Shown: positions 25,399 through 38,970, numbered from the stretch's first letter. The stretch is 64,000 nucleotides of DNA from Gorsachius magnificus (GCA_034008185.1 CM067082.1:54891586-54955585), one strand, 5' to 3'. Numbers and translations: made by a program. Notes: generated from the letters alone by a model not told the origin.

Positions 25399-25960
25399 AT
25401 CCATGCTTTACGGAAAGCATGGAAGAAAAGGCAGAGGTAGCATTCATGAAAACGTGGAAAAAGGGGAGAAAGCGGCATGGTGCACACAGAAGGAACATGA
25501 GTCAAGATGAGGACCCAAAGTGTCAGGCGAGGGGAGACAGATGAGACAGGGGCAGGGAGATACACAGTCACTGAAGTATATTTCATTCCAGACCTTGGAG
25601 CGGAGCCCAGAAAACGGAAGTCTCAAACCCCTCCTCTGCTGTCAGCTAGTACTTACAAAAGGTAATTGCAAAGCTCTTCTCTCAGATACGCAGCTGGACA
25701 CAGAAAAGGTAACAGTCCTCTACAGCTACTCGTCCCTTTGCTATTCCAACAGGCAGACAGCTCTGCACTAGAGTTCTTAACTTCCTGGGATACCTATATG
25801 ATACTATCAGGCAAAAAAGGAATCGTGTTTTGGTTAAAATCACAGTATTTAATACCATAAAAATGTTCCAAGATTAAAAGTGTTGGGAAAAAATCTAATT
25901 CAGTGCAGAATGAATTAAATATACAAATACTGAAATTGTTCCTATATACACTGTAGCATG

Positions 25961-25978
25961 CACACGCACACACACACA
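25961..25978. repeat. (CA)n microsatellite
   Basis: A CA run with one CG interruption is visible. Confidence 0.85.
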
Positions 25979-27927
25979 ACTGGCATACATCTCTCTTCCT
26001 TTGCAGCCATGGGTAATTAATTAACACATGGCCCACATAAACCTGAATGCCAGTATCAATTAGGTTTCCTTTCTTCAGCTGTGAAAGAAAACTTCACCCT
26101 TGTTCTGTGACACATGGTTTCAGCCATACGTAGAGGTTGCAATACAAAGAAAATGGTCTTCTCAGCTCGTGTGAATAGAAAAAAATGCAAGGGAAAAAAA
26201 AGGTCAGTTTGGTCAGATGTGCATCCCGGCAGTCCCTGTCTGCTGCTCCAGCATTCTGCTACGCCATTTGTAGCATGCAATCCTGACAGCTTTTTTCCCC
26301 TCCCTCTTAATATGCCTCAAGTACCAGGATGCTCACAGTCAACAGTGAGTTCCAAAACTGCTTGCAGAAGGCAAAGACCATGAGATTCATTGGAAAGCAC
26401 TCTAAGCTCTGTAAACTCTCAAATCACAGAACTAAGCTGAATGCAACCACCACCCTCAGGGAGACACATCACATTAACTCAGGGATTCTGAGTATTAATT
26501 GCACACATCTCTACCACACCCATCATTCTCAGGAAATGGTTTTAACCTCCAGGAGTCAAAAGATGTATATTTTCCACTGTAGTTCTATGAAGTTACTGCA
26601 TTTCCCGATTTGTGTTTATTCGTTGTTAGTGAACCAGGATTCTCCCCATGCATTATACTTCCTGAATAGTAAAGTTACTGCCTGCAAGAGCGATCTGGTG
26701 AATGTCAAAGTGTAGAACGCTGATGAAATGATAAATAAAGCAAGAGATAAGCATTGACCTACAAAGCAGACGTGTAGCACCATTTAACAGGCTTATGGAC
26801 AAAATGCATTGCTGAAATATTACCGCGTGCATCTGCATAAAGCTGGCCGTCGATGGGAACCAAAGCTGACAGAGGCATAACAGCATAAAAATGCACCTGT
26901 GATCTTATTCTGCACGTGGTGAAGGTGACAGCCCATCAGTGTACAATTATCACATATTACTAATGGAATATTAATCAAACGTTCACTACTCTAATTAGAA
27001 AAACTTGTCTTGAGAGGCAGTCTGACTTTTCACCTCTGAAACTGTAATTGACACACAAATGAATTTGACAGTCTTAGCGACGATAAATCCTTAGTGGGAG
27101 AAGTAGTGTCTTAATCTTCCAGCATTTAGCTTAACAGCCAGTTTCCACACTCTGTGGGTAAAATTCAAGTCAGCTTAGATGGTCTCGTGCACTCCTCCTA
27201 CCTCTGCTAAGTACTGAACACATCTCTAAAATGAGGCGAAGATAATATGTAGGCTCTGTGCAGGTTTACTGAGTGGGGATTAAGTTTTTCTTTGAAAGAA
27301 ACCTGGAATATCTGTCTATATCACATACAAAGTCAAGCCTGAACTGGGATTTCAGTTAACCATGCAGACACACTTTTCAACCGTGTAACCTTTTTTGTCC
27401 CTTCAAAAGTGTCATTTTTGTGCACATGCAATGCCAAGAAACCCACAAATATTAACCAAATACAAAGGAGACCAGGTAGCAGTATAAAGTCTGCCTTTCA
27501 AACAATTCACATGGAAAAGAAAAGCATTTAGGAGATAATATTTTGAACTGCCAATAACCCAGCAGGTCTCATAATAAAAAAAAAAAAGAAAAAAAAAAGA
27601 TGTGATCTTTGTGCTTATGTATTGACATAATCCAATGCCTGCTTAAGGCAATGATAGACATTACATTCACAGTGTGAGCCACAGATTTCAGTGAGTATCC
27701 AAGCAGGCTCCTATGGATTATCCTAGATATGCTAAACCAGGAGATATTCCTTTAGGAATAAAAATTATATGCGTACACGTTACAGGTTCTACCAGGCTAT
27801 GCTGCCTTGCTTCCGGGCATGCTTCTTTTTATACACCTTGCTGAAGACATTGAAATCTGGACCCATTTAAGTCATGATGACTTCTGCTATTTATTTCAAA
27901 GGGTGTTCTGATTTTACCTGATGTAAA

Positions 27928-28114
27928 ATCATGGAATCTTAGAATAAGATTGGAAGGGATCCATAAGGATCATCAAGTCCAACTCCTTGCTCCTTGCAGG
28001 ACTACCTAACACTAAATCATATGGCTAAGTGCATCATCCAGACACTCCTTGAACTCTGACAGACACAAAAGATCCCTTCCATTAAAAAACTTGTAACAGT
28101 GTTTGACCTTACAG
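27928..28114 (-). mobile_element. Old CR1 LINE 3'-end fragment
   Basis: ATCATGGAATCTTAGAATAAGATTGG is a diverged CR1 3' end read from the opposite strand, followed by a recognisable GGGATC...ATCAAGTCCAACTCC block and further degraded CR1 sequence (GACACTCCTTGAACTCTGAC). No frame is preserved. Divergence is visibly higher than in the copies at 14 and 19 kb, so this is an older insertion. The 5' limit is uncertain by about 20 bp. Confidence 0.85.
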
Positions 28115-31100
28115 GATACTTGGTAAAGTTAATGTAAATAAATTGAAATTCAGACTGTTGACAAAATAGAATGGAAAATTAATTATAATTTAGAACTGTG
28201 AGAATATTTTAATCTGTCTTGACTTCATCTATCAGATAATTATTTAGGGAATATGAAGAGTGTTACGATTTGTTTAGCACTGTAATTCTTTTACGTTACC
28301 ATTTCAAATTACTGTGTTATTTTAACATATATAATCAGACATGATCTGAAAGTGTAGATGAGGCCTATTTATCACCTCTGAAACAGGAAATTCATTTGGA
28401 ACTGATATGATAAATAAAAGTCTAAATATTTAAGACTCCAAAAGCATAACTTTAAATTGTTTAATCTTTGTCCTTGGTTACACATCGTCATTATTTTATG
28501 TTATAAAAGTCATTCAAACTGCGTGTTCACTCGTAACTAAGCTGGCAAAGAAAACTCAGAAATTATCTGTACTACTTCAGTTTGATGTGATTTTCTACTG
28601 TTCAAAACAATAATTTTTGTATGAACTCATTTCTTCTTGCTAAACACAGACTTGTTTCAAATTCATTACCTTGACAACAGCATCCTACCAAACAGTGACC
28701 ATGTTTTTACCGCAACAGAGGTGGCAATACTGCATTAGTCACTGAGGAGCTGACAATGAACACATCTCATTTATTACTGTGGCCAGTACCACACAAATGA
28801 TTTGCCAGTTGTGATATTCATTGCACAAGACATTTCTTCCGCGCATTCTGCTCTTGCTTTACCCACAGACTCTGAGGCTTAATGTCTCATACACTAACCC
28901 TTAAGGTCCTAAAATTCTAATTCATTCCTTTATTGGCTATGAAAACTGATGTAACTGGTGACCTTAGGTTTTGTCTTGGTTTGGGTTTTGTGTTTTTTTT
29001 CTCCCTCCAGTTGTCATATATTCTGCTATCCAAATGATGAACTTTTACCCCTCTCCTCCTAAAAAAAGACATCTGAGCTGAGGCAAAATTTAAAAATCTC
29101 TAAATCCTAGAAGCTGAAAAATGGTAATTACATACGAAAAACAGGTTTTCATTTGGCTTTATGTATTTACATTTATACCTACTTGACTGTACCATTGAGT
29201 CAAATCCATTCCTGCTTTCATCCCGCTTACCTCCCTGCAAATGCACCAGTCACAAATCCAGTCTTCTGCATTTTGCATTTACTGAGACAAAGTCGACTGC
29301 AAGTACATTTCTGCTTCCTCTTAATGCTATCCAGTCAGTGTGCAGAAAGGAAAAAGATCTGGTCTGTTTTGATAAATATATGGGTTTGAGCATTTTTTTT
29401 TACAGAGTATTTTCTTCAGTGTATCTTTGGTTTAATTTCACGTTTATTTCTTAGGCATAAGCAGAGTTAGTTAGAAGTAGTTAGGACCTAAAGCATGACT
29501 AATTTCATCCTACTTTCAAAAAGTATTTGACCTAGCAATAAATATAACAAAATTAATCCTACTAAAATCATCTTAAAATATCTAAAAAAAAAAAAAGCTT
29601 AAAAAATAACCGTTAATACTACATTTGCCACATTAATTTTCCGCAAACAAAATTAGTCCCTGAATTAATTTACTTTAGTGGTTTAAAAAAAAAATCTATT
29701 AAGAAAGGATAATGATTAGGTTCCATAAAATTGTGGGCAACAATCCATGCCTAATCTGCAAATTTAAAGAAGGAAGCAAATTTTTTTTTTTTTTTATCTA
29801 TTTTAAACAGAGAAGATGTGCAGCGCACATACTGATCAATTTATTTAAACATTTTCTTTCTAATACTGTGGCTTAACTTTTTCTTCCACAAAACCCACGG
29901 CAGGCAGCTTGCCTTAGAAAAATTCGTATCACAGATGAACAAACTGGAACGTGACAGAGCATTTGGGTTACACACGTTTCAGTATCTAATGTCGGGAAGG
30001 CCCAGTTAGGCTCTGGGATGATCTGTCACTGAAATTCAATTGGATCAAGAACTGTTCTCGTGACTGTTGAATTAAACATTGGCTGATGATGATTGTTTAA
30101 ATAGTATGTGCTAAAAGATTTTTTTTTCAAAAAAATACATATAAATAAATACATCTCATTCTGCAGAATTTCAAGTATCTCAGTATCATACAAAGTATGC
30201 GTTCAGATTTGAGTAATAATTTACTACACAAATGTAAAGCAATTTGTTTGTATCTACTAAAACAAAATGAATCATATCCATGATACCAAATTGTAGTAAT
30301 AAATTACTGAGCTCTGCTAGTGGTGGAAAAAGCTTTATCATATTAGATTTTACGGTACAGCTCTATTATAGTCATCTTTTGTTTATTTATTCAGCCATAC
30401 ATCATGGTATACTAAATAACATATTGGCTATTTACAATCTGTAGAGGGCACACATCTGCCTAGATCAAACTGTTTAAAAATACTATTTCCTTTTCCATGA
30501 GTAAGGGGTGTTTACTATAATCAAAAACATGAGTGCAGTGTAACTGTGCTGCTGGTATCCAAAAATTCTGGACAGTCACCGTGACTATGCAGAAAAATTG
30601 TGTAATAACATACACCCACAGAGTGAAATTATTCTTGAGATGTGGACCTGTGACTAGTTGGGTCTATCACATGTATACAGCTAAGCGAGTAGGTCTGATC
30701 TAAGGTTTGTTGAGCCCGCTACTTATCTGAGCTAGCAGGACCATAAGGTCATGTTCTCAGGGCCACCTGATGGCAATAACTAAAGTGGCAGTTTCAGCCC
30801 TGGGGTGCACGTGAGGTGGGCGCTCGCTGCCTTCAAGACCTTCCAGAAAGGAATTCACCGTTCCTCCTCGAGGTCCTCATTTCTTCCACCAGAAAGACAA
30901 GAAAAACTCTTTGATGTGTCCCATGTGCCTGAACAGCTAATCTCAGTTTCTCCTCAGCCTCCTCTACCACACCAAAGAGTAGGGAGAGATTAACATGAAG
31001 AATAAGGGTGTTTAAAGGGAACTCACTCTCTCACTTTTATTCTCCCTGCAGCTGAGGAAAAAAAAATCCCCATCAAAAGATCAATCCTGACTTAAACCTA

Positions 31101-32280
31101 AATTCAAAGCATATATAAGCCTGAAGAGGTACTCCATGTTTACCAAGCATATTGCTAACATGGGCAGTAGCTGCCATGAACTGGATATGGAAGGAAAGAT
31201 GAGCAGAGCAGCAGTTTATGGTTAGACCAAATGTTAAGGCAAAATCAACAGACACATCTGAAATAATTTATATTTACATTCTTCAATAACACAAGGCTCT
31301 CATGTACACACAATACTGGAGTCAACATTATGTCATTTTTCTAATACAAAGCAGTAAAAAATGAAACTAAATGAAACCAAACCAAACCCAAACACTCAAA
31401 ACCAAGACACTCAGCAACTGTTCAAACCAATGCTGCCATCAGCTGCCAGGACTCCGTACGCTAAGGCCCTGCCGGGCGAAGGAAGCCAAAAAGGCTAAAC
31501 TAGATCTGGCAGACTCATCAAATAATTAATTAATGATCCCAGTTCTCTATAAAAACAAACAAACAAAGAAGAATCACAGCTGAACCAAGTAAAAAGCCAC
31601 ATCCAGTTTATTAATCGCTATCTGTTAATTTGCAATAAAATAAAATACTGGGCTTTTCTGCAATAGCTTAATGTTCAAGTATTGCTTCTTGCATCAAGGG
31701 CAGATCTTGCACAGAGAGCACTGGGAGCTGCACTAAGAACATTGGTAGGATTTGTTCTAAATGTTGTATTGTATTAAACATGAAAATGAACTTTAACATG
31801 ACACCATTACAGATTAATAATATTGAAGCTTTAACAAATCAGACTGACATTTGTGGGCTTTCCTACATATTAGTGTCTCTGTTCTTAGAGTGACTGTAAG
31901 TCCGTGGGAAAATGGTCTAATTATTTTTGGTCCTATAGCAGTTCAGGAAGCAAACTACAGATAAGTTGAATAGCAAAAATCAAGTTACGGTTTCTACAGA
32001 TGTGCAAAGTCTGCTAGAAAATTGATTATTGGACACACAGAACTGAAGTCCCCAATTTTCTTCTCATCCTATGTGGAAGTTTTCCTTTTAGCTCCAAAAG
32101 AAATTGAAATGGGCACCAAGATCAACGTTCATCTTTTTCTCACCATGCTCTGCTATGTGTTGTCATGGAGGCACCAGAAATATAGAATAAAGAAACATGA
32201 TGCAATTTCTTCTAGGTCCTGTAGAAATGCTTTGATCCTTGACTAATCTCTTAGCAAATATTTTTGTCTTCAGAAGAACC

Positions 32281-32544
32281 CTACAAATGTAACACACACA
32301 GGTATTGCTGCTGCATTTCAGCATTTCTTCTTATGAAAAAACCCTCTAATATGGCCCTGACCAATTGGTCCTCAACATTAAAAACCTCATACAGCTTTTT
32401 TACAGGGCAGGCAACCTGCTCCCGCAGTTCATGTTGAAAACGCCAGTCAGCATCAAAAGCAAAGGATTGGGTCAAGAACTTTAGTATACTCTTATATTTT
32501 GACTTGGTGCTGTCAGAAATGTCCTCTGGGAGGTATTTTAACAT
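32281..32544 (-). CDS. 88-codon open frame, unrecognised, possibly chance or relic
   Basis: A minus-strand frame starts at an ATG (32544) and ends at a TAG near 32281. An in-frame TAA lies nine bases upstream. The predicted peptide has a balanced, protein-like composition without low complexity. It is rich in charged residues and likely helical, with segments such as KSILKFLTQSFAFDADWRFQ and EVFNVEDQLVRAILEGFF. I do not recognise a family. A possible splice acceptor (CCTCCCAG) lies about 15 bases inside the frame, and no good donor or poly-A signal follows. It could be a terminal exon, a pseudogene fragment or chance. At 88 codons chance cannot be excluded. Confidence 0.2.
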   Translation of the reverse strand: MLKYLPEDISDSTKSKYKSILKFLTQSFAFDADWRFQHELREQVACPVKKLYEVFNVEDQLVRAILEGFFIRRNAEMQQQYLCVLHL

Positions 32545-34925
32545 AAGAGATTAATTATTTTGCAGCATGCTGCACTGATTTTAGAAGTACCTTACATAGT
32601 ACCTGCTTTGTAAATGACCAAAGTACTCGAATACTGCAGAACTTCCTTGTGTTTAGCTTTTCTCTTTCTGTGTTTAAGATCTCACTGCTAACCATGCAAG
32701 GCTTTTTTTCACATGAATTTGTAAAAATGGGAATGGCATTTCCTCATCTTTTGTCTAAATCTACCTCTGATAATTATTAAAATCTGGTTTTAGAATGCGC
32801 AAATTATTCCTTCTTTTTTCCTATCTGCCCTGATCCCTATTTCTAAAGATATCTCTTTTTCTGAAAATACATTTCATTTGAAGACAAACATTATGTAAGA
32901 ACGCAACTATACAAATAGATTAGAAAATGTCCTTTTTATTGAGCTCATTAGAATATTTGTGATATGCAAGTGGTCTCACAGGCTTCACGCTGTTGGTTTT
33001 GCCCCTTGACTGAGAAATTATTAGCATATGACACAGCAAACAAATGATCCTTTTCATGCATAAATACCTTTCTTCATATATAATTCTGCTATACAACTCT
33101 CTGCAAAATACAGCATGAAGATTCCCAGTGGGTAAATTTATATCATGCTATAGAGATGTAAAACACCATAGAAGTATTCTGGAAGTCAGACCACACACCA
33201 TCACAGTATGGTAAGAAACACCACATAGATTTGCAGTTGGAAAAAAATGAAAAATTGTAAGTTTTAGATATAAAAATAAACTCACACTTCTACCCAAGGT
33301 GAAATGAATGCTCTTCAACTACCATGCCACTTCAATTCTGTAAATGACATCACATGGGTACAGTTCTATAAAGAATATCAGCTTTGAAGTAGTTTTTATG
33401 AACTGATGAAAAAAACCCAAAACCAACCCAAACCAAAACAAAGTGGAAGAGGTAACCATAGTTTTCACATGAACAAGTTTGTAGTATTTCAGGAATTAAA
33501 AATATAAACATTTTTCCTGAGATAAGAGGGCAGCCAGCTGGTTTGAACACCAGAGGTTCAGGAGCCTCTCCTGAGTGCAGTATCAGTAGCTTGTTTTTTT
33601 TCTTGTTTGGATTTTTTTTTAAGAAAAATTCCTGCATTGGCCATTTTTCCAAGGAAGAGCGAGATCCAAATGTGTAAGAAAAAGGTTTCATCTTCAGTTT
33701 ATAATTCCTCTCAAGTTTATTTTATCATATAGATATCATCCATATTACATTTTTTAAGAAGTCCATCTTTTTCACTAAAAGTTACAGGCATTCCCAAATA
33801 GACACTGTATCTCTTCTTCTAGAGCCTTTCATTTCATAGTGATATACATACCATACTTTTCAAAGTACCATTAACCTAGTAATTGTTAGCACTATTTCAC
33901 TGTTGTTATGAAATGATGTAAACTATCAAAGTATTTGGGATGATTTTCCTCAGAAAATCATTTGAATAATCTCCCCAAATATTACATTTTTTGGTTGCAA
34001 AGTTCTTCCATGAACAGAATGACAGAATCAACATTCATTTTTAGTCTAAATTGTTTTGACATGATGATGTTTGCTTCATTTGTACAAAACAACAATAAAT
34101 TCTCCTAATTCTACCTCCTTCGTTCCTTGCTGTGGTGATTCTTCCCCTACACTGCCATGCCCTTGCCACTAAAAAGCTACATTTGGATAGTCATCAACAT
34201 TATTTACAAAACTGTATCTAAAATTTGACAGTAAGGACTCCTCTGCAGAGAATACATCTCCTGGAAGGAACAGCAAGGTGGATGATCTGCTATGGTATAT
34301 TCTTACAAAATGGGATCCAATAACAGAATTTAGTGACGCTCTAAAAGACAGTCACAAAAAAAAAAAAAAAGAAAAAGAAATCCCACAGCATTATGGAGGT
34401 AAACCAGATGTAGAGCTGTTGACAACTTTAAAGGACCAAACCATGCCTGAGCATTACACCCAATGAATGGATAGCCAGAAGACACAGACTGATGAGAACA
34501 TGGAATCTCCTTTGATATCCTTGTGAACACTTGCACCACTACAATTCCAGCACCACAAAAACAGCGGCTGCATTCTCCTACAATCCATGAAACAAAGCTC
34601 ACCCTATGTGAATGGTATACCGCAAGGACTCCAAAATCTTTTAGCTACAGGATAGGAAAAGAAGATGGAGATTCTTGTGTACTCGGGACATCTGTGAGAC
34701 ACTGCGTGTCCATGGAGCACGCTGACTCTCAATACTACTACTAGACAAAGGCAACTGCACGCTGCCTGTTGCCCGGTTTTGCATGCATAGATGCTATTGA
34801 GACCACTACCAAAACCGAGGAACCTAGATTTCATCTCCATTTCTCTTTAAACTTTTTCTTCCTTTTTCTTTTTTTCTGATGACAAGACAAAAGAAAAACA
34901 GACGACAGTAGTGTGATGCTAGTTC

Positions 34926-34949
34926 CCAATGTTGACTTTTCAACATTGG
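34926..34949. repeat. Perfect 10-bp hairpin
   Basis: CCAATGTTGA and TCAACATTGG pair perfectly around the 4-base loop CTTT. There is no terminator-type T run (not relevant in a vertebrate) and no precursor-length extension of the stem, so I do not call a microRNA. Confidence 0.85.
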
Positions 34950-37900
34950 ATGCACACTGCTAAAACTGAAGTTACTACGATGAAGGTGAGACTGCTAATC
35001 ATTGTCTCTGACTGCTGTTGACCTCCGGTCAGACAGATACATTATCCTGTTCTGCCTGCAAAACTGAACAGACACACAAGAAGAAAGTGTGTACAAGTAC
35101 AGAATTAGCAACAGAAGTCACACTTGGGAAGCTGGCTGAAAAAACTACTCCCTTTCATTTGAAAAAGTAACTCAGCTACCATCCCATCAGCCTGCCCCTT
35201 AAATTACCTGCAGTGAGGATTTATGCCCAGAACATGAAATGGACTTTCAAGCACAATTCTTCAACAAAAATTTTTTAGATCCTCACCCCCTTATCTCCCT
35301 TTGCCCCAAAAGAAATAAAAACTCAAGGAATCCTTGACTGAATCCAGCACAGGCACCACATCAGCACATCAGGCTATTAAGAAGCTGAAACCTGTGAACT
35401 GTTGCAAGTCAACTCAAGCTACTGCAACCTACATTTGTAATTAGCACACGAAGCTTAAAAAAAAGCACCTTCTAGATATGAGACATGTGACTACTGAGAT
35501 CTTTGGTTACGAGTTGGTGCCACACACTTTTGTCATCTGAACCACAGCAACTGAGGTTCGAAACCTGGATCTAGATATCTAGAAGTGTACACTTCCTTCA
35601 CACAGTTAGAAGTCCATTTCTCAAATCCCTAGTTTCCTTAGTATGAGAAATCAGATGAAGAACCTCTTCACTTAGTTAAAGGCAATGGTAAAATTTTCAA
35701 AGGGAGGGAAAAAACTGGGATGAGGGACATTCATTGAAATGCTACCAATACAGGGACAGGGCATCATGTGGAAAGACATCAGAAATGTATCGTATACAAA
35801 GGTTAAAGTTTTGCAGGCAGCTATTCAAAAGTAGTTCTTATCTAGCAGAAGACACTGAAGACACGCATAAAGTCAAGCTTACTTGGCAAGCCAGATTACA
35901 AATGTACTAGCTGCTATCATTATGGTTTCTTGAGCAGATTTTCAAACAACACAGGCAATTCTTTCAGAAACATAGAGATACAGAAAGGTGGAAATACACT
36001 GTGGGATTTCAAAGCACTGCAAAGTGTTTCTATAGACAATCTGCCAACAAGACAAGTTAAGAAGGCCAAAGTCAGCATTAGCATCTGTCTTCCAATTACA
36101 GAGTCACAAATGACATATTGCTCAGTGACAAATGATGACTGGTGTCTTATATTAAGATGGTTGCTCTAGCAGATGTTTTCAAATTATCCCGAGCTATGTC
36201 ACAGGGAAAGGCAAAAGAACTGGAAATGTGCCCAGAGAGACCTGGTGCACCAGCAGCCTAAGGGAGCCATTTAAAAAGCCATTTGGTATCCTCTCATGAG
36301 GTCTTAGCTACAAAAATTGAATACAGGAAGGAACAGGGGACTGTAAAATACATTATATTCCTCAATGAAAGTTTTAAGTGTCTGACTACAGGATCATTGG
36401 GAATAAAAAGCGTTCACTTCATCTTAGCTTGGACAGAGACACAGTCTAGGCAGACAGTCCTTCAAAGAAGAGAGAGGGAAAAAAAAAAAACAAAATCAAC
36501 TACTACCCCAGAAAGCAGTGCTCCGTATTACTGTTCTGTGATGACAGAGTCAGGGCAAAAGAAACTCTTTTATCGTGAACATCTCCAAACAATAATACCA
36601 GTATCACATATCACATACTGACTCAAAAAATATAATGAAGCCCTGCTCCCTGATAAGAAAAGGTAGAGTGCTTTTACTGCTACAAAACCTCTGGGACACC
36701 ATGGGGAAACTGTCCAAAAAGAACACAGAGAAATAAAAGAGAGAAAGGAGATGACGACCCTTCCGTCTGAAATGGACTAAGGACTAAGGTTCTGTCAGGT
36801 CTTACACACAGGCAGAGCCAAGATATGTCTTCAAATCAAAAACCTGATGGGGAAAACCAGTGGTTTCCTGAAATCCCACAGTCAAATCGCAGAGGTACAG
36901 AAAGGCTGAAATACGATGCAAGTGGAAGGGAGGATGCGAGAGGGGAGAGACACAGACGCTGTGCTCAGCCAGCGTAGCACCGGTCACAGGAGCAGCTCTC
37001 TGGAAGCATGAGACAAGGGTAAAAGCACACCCCAGGAGACAAAATAACCACGGAGAGGAAGGTGCCAATGAATGCTGCTACAAATTAAGGGATGGGTAGG
37101 CGTCTAGTCTTGACCTACGGTGAGGGAGAAAATCCTCTCTCTCGTTACCATGGAGATCCCCTTTTCAGGTTTCTTTGGATGAGCTTTGTGCACGAGTGCA
37201 AAATGTAGCATAAGAGGAGAACAAGTATTAATTATGCGCCCCTGACGAAAATAGCCTTCTTAAATCTTGAGTGATAACACAACAGAGGCTCTAAAAATTA
37301 AGTTTGGTTACAGAGATTAAGGGCTGAATAAACTATCTCGTGTTAAAGTGCCTTGAGCTCTTATAGTCTTAAAACGGCAACGCCAGTCTAAGGGTACTGC
37401 ACCTGCCTATTACAATTGGGGTGAAAACTCAAGTCACCAGATGGTACGAGACCGGAGTGAAAATTACAACAACAACAAAAAAATTGTGTGGAGGCTACTT
37501 ACTACTGCTTCTTGGTACAGGATTGCCTTTATTTCCTACACTATTTCATTAATTATTCATGCAGTTCTTTTCATATTTCCAGGTGGCAACATCACCGGCT
37601 GGGGCTGCACCACCTTTATAGGAAGGACAGCATTGCAAAGTCTAACACCACCAGATTACATTGATACGCTTTTAAGTGTTAATCCCACAAGAGAGAGACT
37701 AGAATGAGCCTTGAATTAAACAAGTATATTTAACATACACAGTTCTGGTGAAGAAAATAAAGAAAACTTTAATTCAGGAGGAGATACATAAAATGGAACA
37801 CTATTGTACCCTTTATTTTGAAACTACTTGGTTACCTCTCTAATAAACAGCATATTTTGCTTCTATGTATTCTCATTAATTTACACTACCTAATTTTAAT

Positions 37901-38603
37901 AGTTCCGAGATACACAATATCAGACAGACAAGAAAGCTATGCAAAAGATAACAAGGAACTGTGTTGTTGCCGTTAAAAATTCCTAATTTTCCTGTAATCA
38001 TTACTATGAGCAGTAAATTTCTCTTTGAATATATATCCTTTGGACTTTTGGATCCTTTGGATCAGTGAATGCTGATCAAACTCGCAACACCTTTTAAGTG
38101 AGGGGAAATACCTTAAGCTTATACGCTGGACCCACGTACCAGTGCAAATTAGTGTTGCCTTTTTAAAGGTGTATTAACATTGAAATACAGTCCAACGCAA
38201 CCAGCTGAGCATACACCATGCCGACAAGCACACCTACCTTTTATCTGGTTAAACAACTACTTTTTTTTTTTGTAATAACTAAGTTTCTCGCCATTTTTGT
38301 TTCTGTTACTATTTTTTCCTTTTTTTCGCTTCCTGCCTTTAACAGTGTGTTTACGTATCCCTGACAGGTGTAGAAAACAACATGAATGAAACGGGATTAT
38401 CCAAACTCAATCCTGCGTGAAACCGAAGTGCCCCCTGATAAATATTAACTACCCAGCAGATTGCCTCCAAGATCAACTAAGCCCATCAGCCTCCTTTAGA
38501 AGCAAGCACGCTCTAACACTTGCCTTCTTGGCATCCCGAGCCGGCTTTAGGAACGGCAACAAGGAGGAGGAAAAAAAAAAGCCCTCAGGATCTGACGGAC
38601 CGA

Positions 38604-38623
38604 GGGGGGTGGGGGGGGGGGGG
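38604..38623 (+). other. G-run cluster, G-quadruplex potential
   Basis: G6, one T, then G13. This is enough guanine in short runs to allow an intramolecular G-quadruplex on the plus strand. Confidence 0.75.
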
Positions 38624-38856
38624 CCGGCGGCAGAGGCCGCCCCGCTCCTGGCACCGCACGGCGGGGAGCGCGGTACGGAACCTCCCCTCGCTTCCACGGG
38701 ATCCCCGCCGCCCCACGGGCTTTGCTGGGGGCGGGAGGCAAAAATTGACCCTGCTTCTCGTGTCCTGCCGAGGAGGGACGCGGGACAAACTCAGCCCGAA
38801 CAACAGGCGACGAAGTAGTTGTGGAGCCCGCGGCGGCGGGACGCGGGGCAGGACCC

Positions 38857-38875
38857 GGGGGGGGGGGCGGGGGGG
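38857..38875 (+). other. G-run cluster, G-quadruplex potential
   Basis: G11, one C, then G7 on the plus strand, inside the CpG island. Confidence 0.75.
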
Positions 38876-38970
38876 AGGCCGCGGCTGCCCCCGCCTGGGT
38901 CGCTCGCCTCCCCGGGGCAGAGAAAGGAGGATCGCTCCCCTCGGCGGCTGCCAAAACACCCGCGGAGGAA

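Larger units (their letters stand above)
24479..27927. other. Non-coding stretch
   Basis: No gene recognised. Open frames up to 128 codons (26329-26715) overlap others on both strands and show no known domain. Landmarks are the tandem duplication at 25344-25398, a (CA)-rich run at 25961-25978 and an A-rich run at 27577-27600. The part at 26930-27090 holds the palindrome TCTAATTAGA and other TAAT cores, a possible homeodomain-site cluster. Confidence 0.5.
28115..38519. other. Long repeat-poor non-coding stretch
   Basis: Ten kilobases without a recognisable interspersed repeat or known gene. Simple tracts include A-rich runs at 29583-29595 and 34357-34380 and a poly-T at 29781-29796. Noted separately are an 88-codon ATG frame on the minus strand at 32281-32544, a perfect 10-bp stem at 34926-34949, a tRNA-promoter-like segment near 35500-35600 and a weak CTCF-like match at 30438-30451. 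From 38040 to 38090 there are small direct repeats of ATCCTTTGGA. Confidence 0.5.

Noticed and set aside
26329..26715. 128-codon plus-strand open frame
   Set aside because: It overlaps other short frames and has no domain, no plausible splice structure and no protein-like block conservation visible.
35554..35564. tRNA gene suggested by GGTTCGAAACC
   Set aside because: No acceptor stem closes around it and the A-box region has extra bases. I kept it only as a possible SINE relic.
36802..37068. 88-codon minus-strand frame with a signal-peptide-like start (APSSPWLFCLLGCAFTLVSC)
   Set aside because: The frame begins at TTG, not ATG. The hydrophobic start is followed by unremarkable sequence, and no cysteine pattern or homologue is recognisable.
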